A stretch of 64,000 nucleotides of DNA, from contig NZ_CP022753.1 of assembly GCF_002263495.1 (NCBI RefSeq), positions 4,278,001-4,342,000 of the forward strand, written 5' to 3'. This DNA is from Nocardiopsis gilva YIM 90087 (GTDB lineage: Bacteria; Actinomycetota; Actinomycetes; Streptosporangiales; Streptosporangiaceae). The translations under genes were made by a program, and so were the position numbers. Of the stretch, positions 40,037 through 49,094 are shown piece by piece (the first letter of the stretch is position 1; the number at the start of each line of letters is the position of its first letter). The notes below the pieces were generated by a model, which did no database searches, was not told the DNA's origin, and saw only the letters and a list, made by a program, of their open reading frames with translations.

Positions 40037-41719
40037 TTGCGAAAGACGTTCCTTCCCTTGCAGACAGAGCCCGGCGAACCCGACGCGCCGTTCACCACAC
40101 CCAACTCGCCCGCGCCGACTTCGGCAGGTCGGCGCACCCCACGCCTCCCGCGAGCCTCCGCTCCGATCGCGCTCGCACTCGTGACCGCCCTGGCGCTCGC
40201 CGCCTGCTCCTCCCCGGACGCCGAGCACAAGTCCGACAAGCCCGAGCGGGCCAAGGCGACCGGCAAGGCCGACGAGCTCACCGTCGTCGATCTCGACAAC
40301 GTCCCGGACGTGACCGAGGAGACGAAGGAGACCGAGGAGTCCGGCGTCACGGCGGAGCTGGCCTACCCGAAGATCCCCAACGCCGACCCGCTGACGAAGC
40401 GGCTGGGCGAGATCACCGGCCAGGAGCGGGACGACTTCCTCGGCGCCAACTCCAAGGCCAAGGACATCAAGATCGGCTGGAACCTGAGCGTCGCGGGCGA
40501 CGACGTCGTGGCGGTCCGGCTCACCCAGGACGAGAAGGACGACGAGGGCGAGCACACCGCCTACGCGACCTACTGGTACGACACCACCACGGGGACCACC
40601 GCCTACTCCACCGAGCTGCTGGCCGGGCAGAAGGAGCTGGAGACCCTCGACGGCCTGGTGAAGAAGGCGCTCAAGGACAAGGACGCCGCGGACACCTCCC
40701 AGCTCTACCCGATCCTGCGGTCGTACGACTCGATGGGCTTCAACCCCGACGGCGACCTCGTCGTGGAGTTCGACGAGGGCCAGGTGGCCCCGGTGAAGTC
40801 CGGCCGGATCTCCGCCGTCATCCCGAAGGAGGACGTCGACCCGCTGCTGTCGGACTTCGGCAAGAAGGCCCAGGCCGCGGCCGTCGTCGTCACCCCCGAC
40901 TACCGGATCGAGAAGGCGGCGACGCCCCCGAAGGACGGCGCCGACGCCGAGATCCCCGGGATGATGCCGGTGCGCGACGACAGCGTCGACTGCTCCGACC
41001 CCGCGTCCAAGTGCATCGCGCTCACCTTCGACGACGGCCCGGGCGAGCGCACGCCGGAGCTGCTCGACGCCCTCGCCGAGTACGACGCCAAGGCCACCTT
41101 CTTCCTCACCGGCGAGCCCGTGCAGGAACACGCGTCCACGGTGCGGCGCGAGTACGCCGAAGGCCACGAGCTCGCCAACCACACCGTGCACCACCCCGAC
41201 CTGACCCGGCAGGCCGAGGTCCGGGTCCGCGCGGAGCTCGACACGGTCAACGACCTGGTCCGGCGCGAGACCGGGTTCAGCCTGGAGCTCATGCGCCCGC
41301 CGTACGGCGCCACCAACGACATGGTCTCCAAGATCTCCAAGGAGAAGGGGCTCGCGGAGATCATCTGGAGCGTCGACACCAACGACTGGAAGGACCGCAA
41401 CGCCTCCATCGTGTCCAAGCGCGCGGTGCAGGGCGCCCAGCCCGGGTCGATCATCCTGATGCACGACATCCACGGCACGACCATCGACGCCGTCCCCTCC
41501 ATCCTCAAGCAGCTGGATGAGAAGGGCTACAAGATGGTCACGGTGTCCCAGTTGCTCGGTGACACCGAGCCGGGCAAGTCCTACTTCAACGGCCACCCTG
41601 AGGAGAAGAAGGACGGCGCGGACTCCAAGGAGGACAAGGAAGACAAGGGCGAGAAGGACGGCAAGGACGAGAAGGGCACCGAGTCGCCCGCCTCGGACGC
41701 GTCCGACTCCAAGGACTGA
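40037..41719 (+). CDS. Polysaccharide deacetylase lipoprotein (NodB/CE4 family)
   Basis: A ~560-residue exported lipoprotein. A basic, hydrophobic signal segment ends in the lipobox ALALAACSS. Residues ~60-300 form a domain similar to the N-terminal half of peptidoglycan deacetylases. The NodB domain (~330-510) has the motif [17 protein letters not shown] (catalytic and metal Asp), [13 protein letters not shown] (metal His pair) and [11 protein letters not shown], then [14 protein letters not shown] with the late histidine. The tail is Lys/Asp-rich. It probably N-deacetylates wall glycans. TTG 40037 is used; TTG 40058 is also possible, as no clear ribosome site decides. Confidence 0.88.
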   Translation: MRKTFLPLQTEPGEPDAPFTTPNSPAPTSAGRRTPRLPRASAPIALALVTALALAACSSPDAEHKSDKPERAKATGKADELTVVDLDNVPDVTEETKETEESGVTAELAYPKIPNADPLTKRLGEITGQERDDFLGANSKAKDIKIGWNLSVAGDDVVAVRLTQDEKDDEGEHTAYATYWYDTTTGTTAYSTELLAGQKELETLDGLVKKALKDKDAADTSQLYPILRSYDSMGFNPDGDLVVEFDEGQVAPVKSGRISAVIPKEDVDPLLSDFGKKAQAAAVVVTPDYRIEKAATPPKDGADAEIPGMMPVRDDSVDCSDPASKCIALTFDDGPGERTPELLDALAEYDAKATFFLTGEPVQEHASTVRREYAEGHELANHTVHHPDLTRQAEVRVRAELDTVNDLVRRETGFSLELMRPPYGATNDMVSKISKEKGLAEIIWSVDTNDWKDRNASIVSKRAVQGAQPGSIILMHDIHGTTIDAVPSILKQLDEKGYKMVTVSQLLGDTEPGKSYFNGHPEEKKDGADSKEDKEDKGEKDGKDEKGTESPASDASDSKD

Positions 41720-41742
41720 CCGCGGCACTTCTGAGACGGACC

Positions 41743-41772
41743 GGCGCGCCCCGCGAGAATGCGGTGCGCGCC
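41743..41772 (+). terminator. Imperfect hairpin after the deacetylase gene
   Basis: Arms GGCGCGCCCCGC and GCGGTGCGCGCC pair over 12 bases with one mismatch around the loop GAGAAT, 24 bases after the stop codon. Confidence 0.5.
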
Positions 41773-42076
41773 GCGTCATATAAGAAAAGGGTGTCCCCCG
41801 TACAAGGCACCCCCTACCCAGGCGTAATGTGGGACGCCGTGGACGCCGCCACGACGTTGTCGTGTCGGCACTGTCGCACTGTGACGGCGATGTCCGGGGC
41901 CCGCGATCGAGACGTGGGCGGATACCCGGAATCGCCCTCCCCAATCCCATACCGGTGTCCTGAAGTGGCCCGCTTAACCGACCTCCCCGAGGGAAAACGT
42001 CAAGTGGGCGCACTTCCCTTTCCGGGCGGAACCCCCCGCACACAAAGGCCCATGAGAACGCAGAAGGGAAAGGCCG
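41773..42076. other. Intergenic region before the DUF6461-like gene
   Basis: About 300 bp with no supported gene. It begins with an AT-rich patch (ATATAAGAAAAG, 41778-41789) in otherwise GC-rich DNA and ends with AGAAGGGAAAGG, the ribosome site of the next gene. A promoter is likely but no clear -35/-10 pair could be fixed. Confidence 0.4.
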
Positions 42077-42685
42077 ATGGCTGTCGCGTGTCCAGGTGAC
42101 TACGCCTGGCTGCGAGAGACGCAGCCGGATCTGGCCGAGGCGTACTGCCTCTCCTATGTCCGGGGACTGACCAAGGCCGAGGCGCTGGGCCGCCTCGGCG
42201 TGGCCGAGCGGCACCTGCGGTGCCTCCCAATCGCCGAGGCCGTCGAGGCGGGGCTGAGCGCCGAGGACATTCCGCCGCTCACGGTGCACGCGCTCACCGT
42301 CCACGGGTGGACCGTCGTCGTGGAGCCCACCGGCTGCCGCGCCACCCGCCCGGAGTGCTACCGCCAGCTCTCCGCCGAGACCGAGCTGGTGTCGGTGCGC
42401 GTCCTCATGGAGCAGCGCTGCGAGTTCCGCTGGGTCGTCGACGGCGTGCTGCAGACCTTCTTCGACGCCGCCACCCCCGCCGTCCGCCGCGGCACTCGCC
42501 CCGACGCGCTGGAAGACCAGATGCGGGCCGTAGGGCTGACCGACGAGGCCGACCTGCCCGACCCGGGCGCCGCGCTGCTGGCCCTGGCCGAGCGCGTCAC
42601 CGGCGTCCGGATCCGCCCCGAGCACCTGGACGGCCCGCTGCTGGGCGCGGAGCTCGACGCCCCCGCCCCGCTCGCCAGGACCTGA
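42077..42685 (+). CDS. Uncharacterised DUF6461-like protein
   Basis: A 202-residue soluble protein with no membrane segment. The beginning, YAWLRETQPDLAEAYCLSYV followed by RGLTKAEALGRLG, and the central strand pair TVVVEPTGCRATRPECYRQL resemble actinobacterial DUF6461 proteins. It has an acidic overall composition and no visible catalytic motif. Function unknown. AAGGGAAAGG lies before ATG 42077. It is followed by a strong hairpin and a 72-bp palindrome and converges with pyrD. Confidence 0.62.
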   Translation: MAVACPGDYAWLRETQPDLAEAYCLSYVRGLTKAEALGRLGVAERHLRCLPIAEAVEAGLSAEDIPPLTVHALTVHGWTVVVEPTGCRATRPECYRQLSAETELVSVRVLMEQRCEFRWVVDGVLQTFFDAATPAVRRGTRPDALEDQMRAVGLTDEADLPDPGAALLALAERVTGVRIRPEHLDGPLLGAELDAPAPLART

Positions 42686-42702
42686 GGCACCACCGCGACG
42701 AC

Positions 42703-42744
42703 AACGGCGCCCCTCCCGGATTCTCCTCCGGGAGGGGCGCCGTT
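42703..42744 (+). terminator. 18-bp-stem hairpin terminator
   Basis: A perfect 18-bp stem (AACGGCGCCCCTCCCGGA and complement) with loop TTCTCC, 17 bases after the DUF6461-like stop. Symmetrical, so it may also stop transcription coming from pyrD. Confidence 0.88.
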
Positions 42745-42788
42745 CGTCATATCCGACTACAGACCTTTCACCGACAATGCCGCCGGAT

Positions 42789-42860
42789 CCTCCGTTGATC
42801 TCGGCGAAGTGCACCGAATACTTGCGAGTATTCGGTGCACTTCGCCGAGATCAACGGAGG
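42789..42860. repeat. 72-bp perfect palindrome, member 2 of a palindromic repeat family
   Basis: Two perfect 34-bp arms (42789-42822 and 42827-42860) around the loop TGCG. Inside the arm is CGTTGATCTCGG, then CGAAGTGCA, then CCGAATACT. The first and last blocks match the element at 12299-12362; the middle nine differ but pair exactly with the opposite arm in both. It ends six bases before the pyrD stop, between two convergent genes that already have an ordinary terminator. Confidence 0.9.
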
Positions 42861-42866
42861 GAGCGC

Positions 42867-44000
<1,134 letters not shown>

Positions 44001-44003
44001 GGA

Positions 44004-44924
44004 TCAACCTTCCGAGCCACGCTCGCGCTCGGCGAGGTAGCGTTCGAGTTCCGCGCCGAGTTCATCGGCCGTGGGCAGGGCGGTTTCGTCACCGGCCAGC
44101 AGACCGTCCGCGTTGTCCGAGGCCTGGCGCGCCGTCATGATGTCGTCGTACTGGCGCTCCAGGTTGCTGACCACGCGCTGGACCTCCTCGGAGGCGGCGA
44201 CCTGCTCGTCGATCTCGGCGTCGGTGCCCTTCGCGCTCTCCTCCAGGCTCTGGACGGGCAGCGCCAGGCCGGTGGCCCCGGCGACGTAGGAGAGGGCGGC
44301 GATGGCGGCGCGCGGGTACTCCGACTGGGCGAGGTAGCTGGGCACGTGCACGCCGAAGCCGATGACGTCGTGGCCCGCCTCGCCGAGCCGGTACTCCAGC
44401 AGGGCGGCGGCGCTGGAGGGCACCTCGACCCGGCCGATCCAGGGGCTGTGCGCGGCGACGAGTTCGGGGCGGGTGGCGTGGGCCGTGACCGTGGCGGGGC
44501 GGGTGTGCGGGACGGACATGGGGATTCCGTGCATGCCCACGGTGAGGCTCACCGAGAAGTGCTCGACGAGGCGGCGCACGGCGGCGGTGAAGGCCTCCCA
44601 CTCCGTGTCCGGCTCCAGGCCGTAGAGCAGGAGGAATGGGGTGCCCTCGTCGTCGTGCATGAGGTAGAGGTTGAGCTTGGGCGGGGTGTAGTCGGTGTAG
44701 GCGTTCTCGACGAAGGTCATCTCCGGGCGCCGGGAGCGGTAGTCCAGCAACCGGTCGATGTCGAAGGTCGCGACCACCTCGGCGGAGTACGCGTCGAAGA
44801 GCGCGCTCGCGGCCTGCTTTCCGGTCGACCCGGCATCCACGAACCCGTCGAGGACGACGAGCATGACGGCGCCGCGGATGTCGAAACCGGGTTGCAGCTC
44901 GTAGAGGTCGGCATGGTCACGCAC
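44004..44924 (-). CDS. PAC2-family protein
   Basis: A 306-residue PAC2-family protein, a fold related to proteasome-assembly chaperones that occurs widely in actinobacteria. Segments are GAVMLVVLDGFVDAGSTGKQ, FVENAYTDYTPPKLNLYLMH, LTVGMHGIPMSVPHTRPATV and HDVIGFGVHVPSYLAQSEYP, followed by a Glu/Asp-rich helical C-terminus. The start is GTG 44924 (VRDHADLYELQPG) with GGAGA about ten bases upstream; the frame continues upstream without conservation. It overlaps neither neighbour and is likely co-transcribed with pyrD. Its role in actinobacteria is unknown. Confidence 0.85.
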   Translation of the reverse strand: MRDHADLYELQPGFDIRGAVMLVVLDGFVDAGSTGKQAASALFDAYSAEVVATFDIDRLLDYRSRRPEMTFVENAYTDYTPPKLNLYLMHDDEGTPFLLLYGLEPDTEWEAFTAAVRRLVEHFSVSLTVGMHGIPMSVPHTRPATVTAHATRPELVAAHSPWIGRVEVPSSAAALLEYRLGEAGHDVIGFGVHVPSYLAQSEYPRAAIAALSYVAGATGLALPVQSLEESAKGTDAEIDEQVAASEEVQRVVSNLERQYDDIMTARQASDNADGLLAGDETALPTADELGAELERYLAERERGSEG

Positions 44925-45156
44925 CTGGACAGGTCTCCATTCGCGAGTGAGCAAGGGGACCGGGGCCCGTGGCCCCGGGGGCTCGACGTGGGAGGAGTGG
45001 TTCCCGCGGGGCGGTCGGCGGGACCTCGCCCCAGGATAGCGACGCGGGGCGACGTTCCCGTCCGGTGCCGTGGCGGGAGACCACTCCTTCATCCTTATTC
45101 GTAGCGAACACGGCCGAAGGGCCGCTCATTCCGCCCCTGGGACGGGAGGCGCGGCC

Positions 45157-46953
45157 TCATTCGTGTTCGGCCGGCCGCTCCAGGCGGGCGATGCGCAGGG
45201 AGCGCAGGCGGTTGAGCGTGGCGGCGATCTCGAAGCGGCGGGGCAGCGCGTAGTCGCCGAGGTAGCCGCGGCCGAGGGCGGTCACGCCGCCGGTGGCGAG
45301 CCGTTCGTCGAGGGCGTCGAGCCCTTCGGACAGCGTGCGTCCGCCGTCGAGCAGGCCGCCCTCGGCGAGCAGGCGCATCGCCAGGCCGACGCCGGTGATC
45401 TGGCCGGGGTCGACGAGCTGGGCCAGGCTGCGGACGTCGATGTCGTTCTCACCGAAGGTGAGGACGTCCATGTCGCGGCGCTTGAGCCGGGCGCGGCCGC
45501 GCGCGGTGGCGTTGACCGAGCGCGCGTCGACGACACGGTGGGCCGGGAGGGTGAAGTCGGCGTCGACGCGCTCGGCGGCGAGGCGGCGCGCCCGTTCGGT
45601 GACGTCGGAGGGGCGGTAGCCGTCGAGCATGATGACGGTGTCGGCGACGTCGAAGTAGTCGCCGCTGCCGCCCATGACGAGCACCGTGGACACGCCGTGG
45701 TGGCGGTGCAGGGGCCGCACGAGGTCGACGAAGGGGGTCAGCGGTTCGCGGTCGCCGTGGACGAGCTTCTGCATCCGGGCGTCGCGGATCATCAGGTTGG
45801 TGGCGGTGGTGTCCTCGTCCACCAGCAGGGTGGCCGACCCGGCTTCCAGGGCCTCGGAGACGTTGGCGGCCTGGGAGGTGGAGCCGGAGGCGTTGTCGGT
45901 GGAGAAGTCACCAGTATCGGCGCCGGTGGGCAGGTTGCGCACGAAGGAGCCGACGTCGGTGCGCTCGACGCGGCGGCCCTCCTCGGCGCGGATCTTGACG
46001 GCGTCGGGGCGGGTGGCGACGAGTTCGCGGCCATCGCCGGGGACGTGGTCGTAGACGCCGCGTTCCAGGGCGTGCAGGAGCGTGGACTTGCCGTGGAATC
46101 CGCCGCCGACGATCAGGGTGATGCCCTCGGGCACGCCCATGCCCTGGACCTCGCCGCGGTGGGGGAGGTCGACGGTGACCCGCAGGGTCTCGGGCGCGGT
46201 GAACGGCACGGCCTTGCCCTCGCCGTCCATCGGGAGGTCGCTGACGCCGCTGCGGCGCGGCAGCACCGAGCCGTCGGCGACGAACGCGACGAGGCCGAGG
46301 CCGGGGAGCTGGTCGCGCAGGGCCGCGGTGTCCTCGACGGTGTCGGCGAAGGCGACGGCGGCGCGGGTGTCCAGCTCGGGCCAGCACAGTGCGTCGACCA
46401 GGTCGGGGAGGCGTTCGCACAGCTCGTGCTCGGCGGTGCGGCCGTCGATGCGGCGGCCGTGGCCGGGCATCTCGATGCCCAGGCGGAGCCGGAGGGCCCC
46501 CTCCTCGATCTGCACGGACGCGCGGTCGATGACCTCCTGGCCGCCGACGTCGATACGCAGCCGGGAGCCCTTGAGCACGCGGAAGGCGCGGCGGGCCAGG
46601 AAGTCGGCGGTGGCGCGACGGCGCACCGGCGAGCGCCAGGCGGACTCGGGCAGCTCGGCGACGTCGGCGGGGATGAGCACGGAGACGCGGGAGGGCGGGG
46701 CGAACGGGTCGGACTGGACCTTGTCGATGGTCAGGGTGAAGTCGCCGAAGTCCCAGTCTCCCTGCAGCGACTTGTAGCGCCCGTAGGAGGCGCCGGACAT
46801 GTCGCGCAGCTCGGCGGAGAGCCGCGCGTCGTCCCGTCGGCCGCGGATCTCCTGCCGCGGCCCGCGGTCGTTGCGCCGCCCCTGGTGCGCCCGCCCACGG
46901 TGATCCGGGCGCCCCCCTTGGCGTCGCCCCTGACCCCCGTACCGTTCGGACAT
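45157..46953 (-). CDS. Predicted ABC-class ATPase (MRB1590-like family)
   Basis: A 598-residue soluble protein. A basic Gly/Arg-rich N-terminus (~1-45) precedes an ABC_ATPase domain of the MRB1590 type: the P-loop is GGGFHGKSTLLHALERGVYD, with the conserved VATRPDAVKIRAEEGRRVER and GSGDYFDVADTVIMLDGY, and LLVDEDTTATNLMIRD as the Walker B/D-loop region. It is not a membrane transporter subunit; the family's substrates are unknown, with nucleic-acid binding suggested for the eukaryotic relative. Start ATG 46953 has GAGGAG eight bases upstream. Divergent from trkH. Confidence 0.88.
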   Translation of the reverse strand: MSERYGGQGRRQGGRPDHRGRAHQGRRNDRGPRQEIRGRRDDARLSAELRDMSGASYGRYKSLQGDWDFGDFTLTIDKVQSDPFAPPSRVSVLIPADVAELPESAWRSPVRRRATADFLARRAFRVLKGSRLRIDVGGQEVIDRASVQIEEGALRLRLGIEMPGHGRRIDGRTAEHELCERLPDLVDALCWPELDTRAAVAFADTVEDTAALRDQLPGLGLVAFVADGSVLPRRSGVSDLPMDGEGKAVPFTAPETLRVTVDLPHRGEVQGMGVPEGITLIVGGGFHGKSTLLHALERGVYDHVPGDGRELVATRPDAVKIRAEEGRRVERTDVGSFVRNLPTGADTGDFSTDNASGSTSQAANVSEALEAGSATLLVDEDTTATNLMIRDARMQKLVHGDREPLTPFVDLVRPLHRHHGVSTVLVMGGSGDYFDVADTVIMLDGYRPSDVTERARRLAAERVDADFTLPAHRVVDARSVNATARGRARLKRRDMDVLTFGENDIDVRSLAQLVDPGQITGVGLAMRLLAEGGLLDGGRTLSEGLDALDERLATGGVTALGRGYLGDYALPRRFEIAATLNRLRSLRIARLERPAEHE

Positions 46954-47547
46954 CACTGAACTCCTCTTCTCTCCCCCGGTTGCAAGGTCCCTGTCGAAGG
47001 ATGCCATGCATGGCCCACCGCCCGGTGCGGTCGTCCACAGCCGGGCGGGTGCGGTGGGCGGGATACATAGGGCGGCGAGTGCCTGCGCGCGCGTTCGCGG
47101 GCGGGGAGACGGAGGATGTCGCGGACTCCGGGTGCGGAAGGGGCAGGCACGCACCACTCCTGTGACGTCCGCCTCGATCGCTCAGGGGTCGAATCGACGC
47201 CCCGGCCCACGTCCTCGTCGCGCGTACCGTGCCCCATGAGGCCCCATATCGCCCGCGGAGCTATCAGCGGCCGATCGGCCCTCGGACACCGACCCCAGGT
47301 GGGGCTTGTCCGAGGTGCGCGGACCGGTGTCCCGGCAAGCGAAATCCTGGTCGGCGCGGGCAGGACCGGCCTCGGTGAGCCGCGCAGGCCCCGCAACGCC
47401 GGGCGAGCTGGGACGTCGCGTTGCCCGAAGTGAGCTTGTGATTTAGTTTGTTCGAGGTTATGCCCGATTTCTGGCCGGGTGTATGTCCCGTGCGTCCGCT
47501 TGTCCCGGCGGTCTCGACGCACCCGATCAAGATCACGGAGGGGCCGG
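46954..47547. other. Divergent intergenic region, ABC ATPase and trkH
   Basis: About 590 bp without a supported gene. In the right part, TTGTGA (47436-47441) and TTATGC (47458-47463), 16 bases apart, form a plausible but unproven promoter about 85 bp before the trkH start, in the only AT-rich patch of the region. Two short GC-rich stem-like segments occur near 47290-47330. Confidence 0.35.
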
Positions 47548-48984
47548 TTGAGTCCGCGCAATTCGTCAGGCGTTGCCTCCCGGTTCCCCCGGTTCGAGCG
47601 GTTTCTGGCCCGTTCCCGCAGCGAGGTGATGTACCGACTGCGCGACCTGGCCCGTCTGCGCCGTCCAGCGTCGCTCGTGGTGCTGGCGTTCGCGACGATC
47701 ATCGCCTTCGGTACCGTCCTGCTCGCTCTGCCCCAGGCGACGGAGAGCGGGGAGTCGGCCGGGTTTGTGACGGCGCTGTTCACCTCGACGTCGGCGGTCT
47801 GTGTGACCGGGCTGATCGTGGTGGACACTCCGGGATACTGGTCGACCTTCGGCGAAGTGGTGATCCTCGGGCTGATCCAGATCGGCGGCTTCGGGATCAT
47901 GTCGTTGGCGACGGTGTTGAGCCTGCTGGTCACCCGACGCGTGCGGCTGCGGATGCAGATCACCGCCGGCACCGAGACCAAGAGCGTCACCCTCGGGGAC
48001 GTGCGCCAGCTCGTCTCCGGGATCGTCCGGGTGACGCTGATCTTCGAGTCGGTGCTGTGGCTCATCCTCACGCTGCGGCTGTGGACCTCCAACGGCGACT
48101 CGATCGGACACGCCGCCTACATGGGCCTGTTCCACTCGATCTCCGCGTTCAACAACGCGGGGTTCGCGCTGTACAGCGACAGTCTCGAGGGTTTCGCGAC
48201 CGACCCGTGGATCATGATCCCTGTGGCCCTGGCGGTGATCGCCGGCGGACTCGGCTTCCCCGTGTGGGTGGAACTGTGGCGTCATACCCGGCACCGCAGG
48301 GAGAACCCCAGCTGGACGCTGCACGCCCGGATCACACTGGTCACGACAGCCGTGTTGCTGGTGGTCGGCTGGGTGGCCTTCCTGCTGCTGGAGTGGAGCA
48401 ACCCGGACACCATGGGTCGGCTGGGGGTCGGTGAGAAGGTGCTGACCGGTTTCTTCCAGTCGGTGATGCCGCGCACGGCCGGGTTCAACTCGTTGCCGTT
48501 CGGCGAGATGAACACGCAGACGCTGTTCGTGACCGACATGCTGATGTTCGTCGGCGGCGGTAGCGCGGGCACGGCCGGTGGCATCAAGGTGACGACCTTC
48601 GCCCTGCTCGCCTTCGTGCTCTACGCCACCATCCGCGGCGAGCCCTCCGTTCACGTCGGCAACCGCCGCCTCGCGGCCGGTGTCGCCCAGCAGGCCATCA
48701 CGATCGTGCTGCTCGCCATCGGCCTGGTCTTCTCCGCGACCCTGATCCTGATGATCATCACGCCGTTCACCCTCGACGAGATCCTCTTCGAGGCGATCTC
48801 CGCCTTCTCGACGGTCGGGCTGTCCACGGGGATCACCGGCCACCTTGGCACCCCCGGCGAGCTGATCATCATCGCCCTGATGTTCATCGGCCGCCTCGGC
48901 CCCATCACCCTGGCCTCAGCCCTCGCCCTCCGCCGACGCGTGCGCCGGTTCGAGCTCCCGGAGGAGCGCCCGATCGTCGGTTAG
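47548..48984 (+). CDS. trkH: TrkH/KtrB-type potassium channel transporter subunit
   Basis: A 478-residue membrane protein with the four-repeat pore design of the Trk/Ktr family. Selectivity-filter-like segments are TSTSAVCVTGLIVVD, HSISAFNNAGFALY, SVMPRTAGFNSLPF and AISAFSTVGLSTGI. About eight to ten hydrophobic helices surround them. It takes up K+ or Na+-coupled K+ with a cytosolic KTN partner, which is not encoded nearby. The start is TTG 47548 with GGAGGGG five bases upstream; ATG at a later position would remove a basic N-terminal stretch. Alone in its unit. Confidence 0.9.
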   Translation: MSPRNSSGVASRFPRFERFLARSRSEVMYRLRDLARLRRPASLVVLAFATIIAFGTVLLALPQATESGESAGFVTALFTSTSAVCVTGLIVVDTPGYWSTFGEVVILGLIQIGGFGIMSLATVLSLLVTRRVRLRMQITAGTETKSVTLGDVRQLVSGIVRVTLIFESVLWLILTLRLWTSNGDSIGHAAYMGLFHSISAFNNAGFALYSDSLEGFATDPWIMIPVALAVIAGGLGFPVWVELWRHTRHRRENPSWTLHARITLVTTAVLLVVGWVAFLLLEWSNPDTMGRLGVGEKVLTGFFQSVMPRTAGFNSLPFGEMNTQTLFVTDMLMFVGGGSAGTAGGIKVTTFALLAFVLYATIRGEPSVHVGNRRLAAGVAQQAITIVLLAIGLVFSATLILMIITPFTLDEILFEAISAFSTVGLSTGITGHLGTPGELIIIALMFIGRLGPITLASALALRRRVRRFELPEERPIVG

Positions 48985-49094
48985 CTGCTGGCACGAGCGG
49001 CCTAGGGAGCCATGGGGTGGGTGATCTTACCGCCCCCAGCAGGCCACTTTTCGCAATCAGCAACAATTGACCGAAACCGGCATAATCACGGAAC

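Noticed and set aside
39698-42814. 1038-codon minus-strand frame spanning the deacetylase and DUF6461-like genes
   Set aside because: It is antisense to two better-supported genes and runs through terminators and part of the riboswitch.
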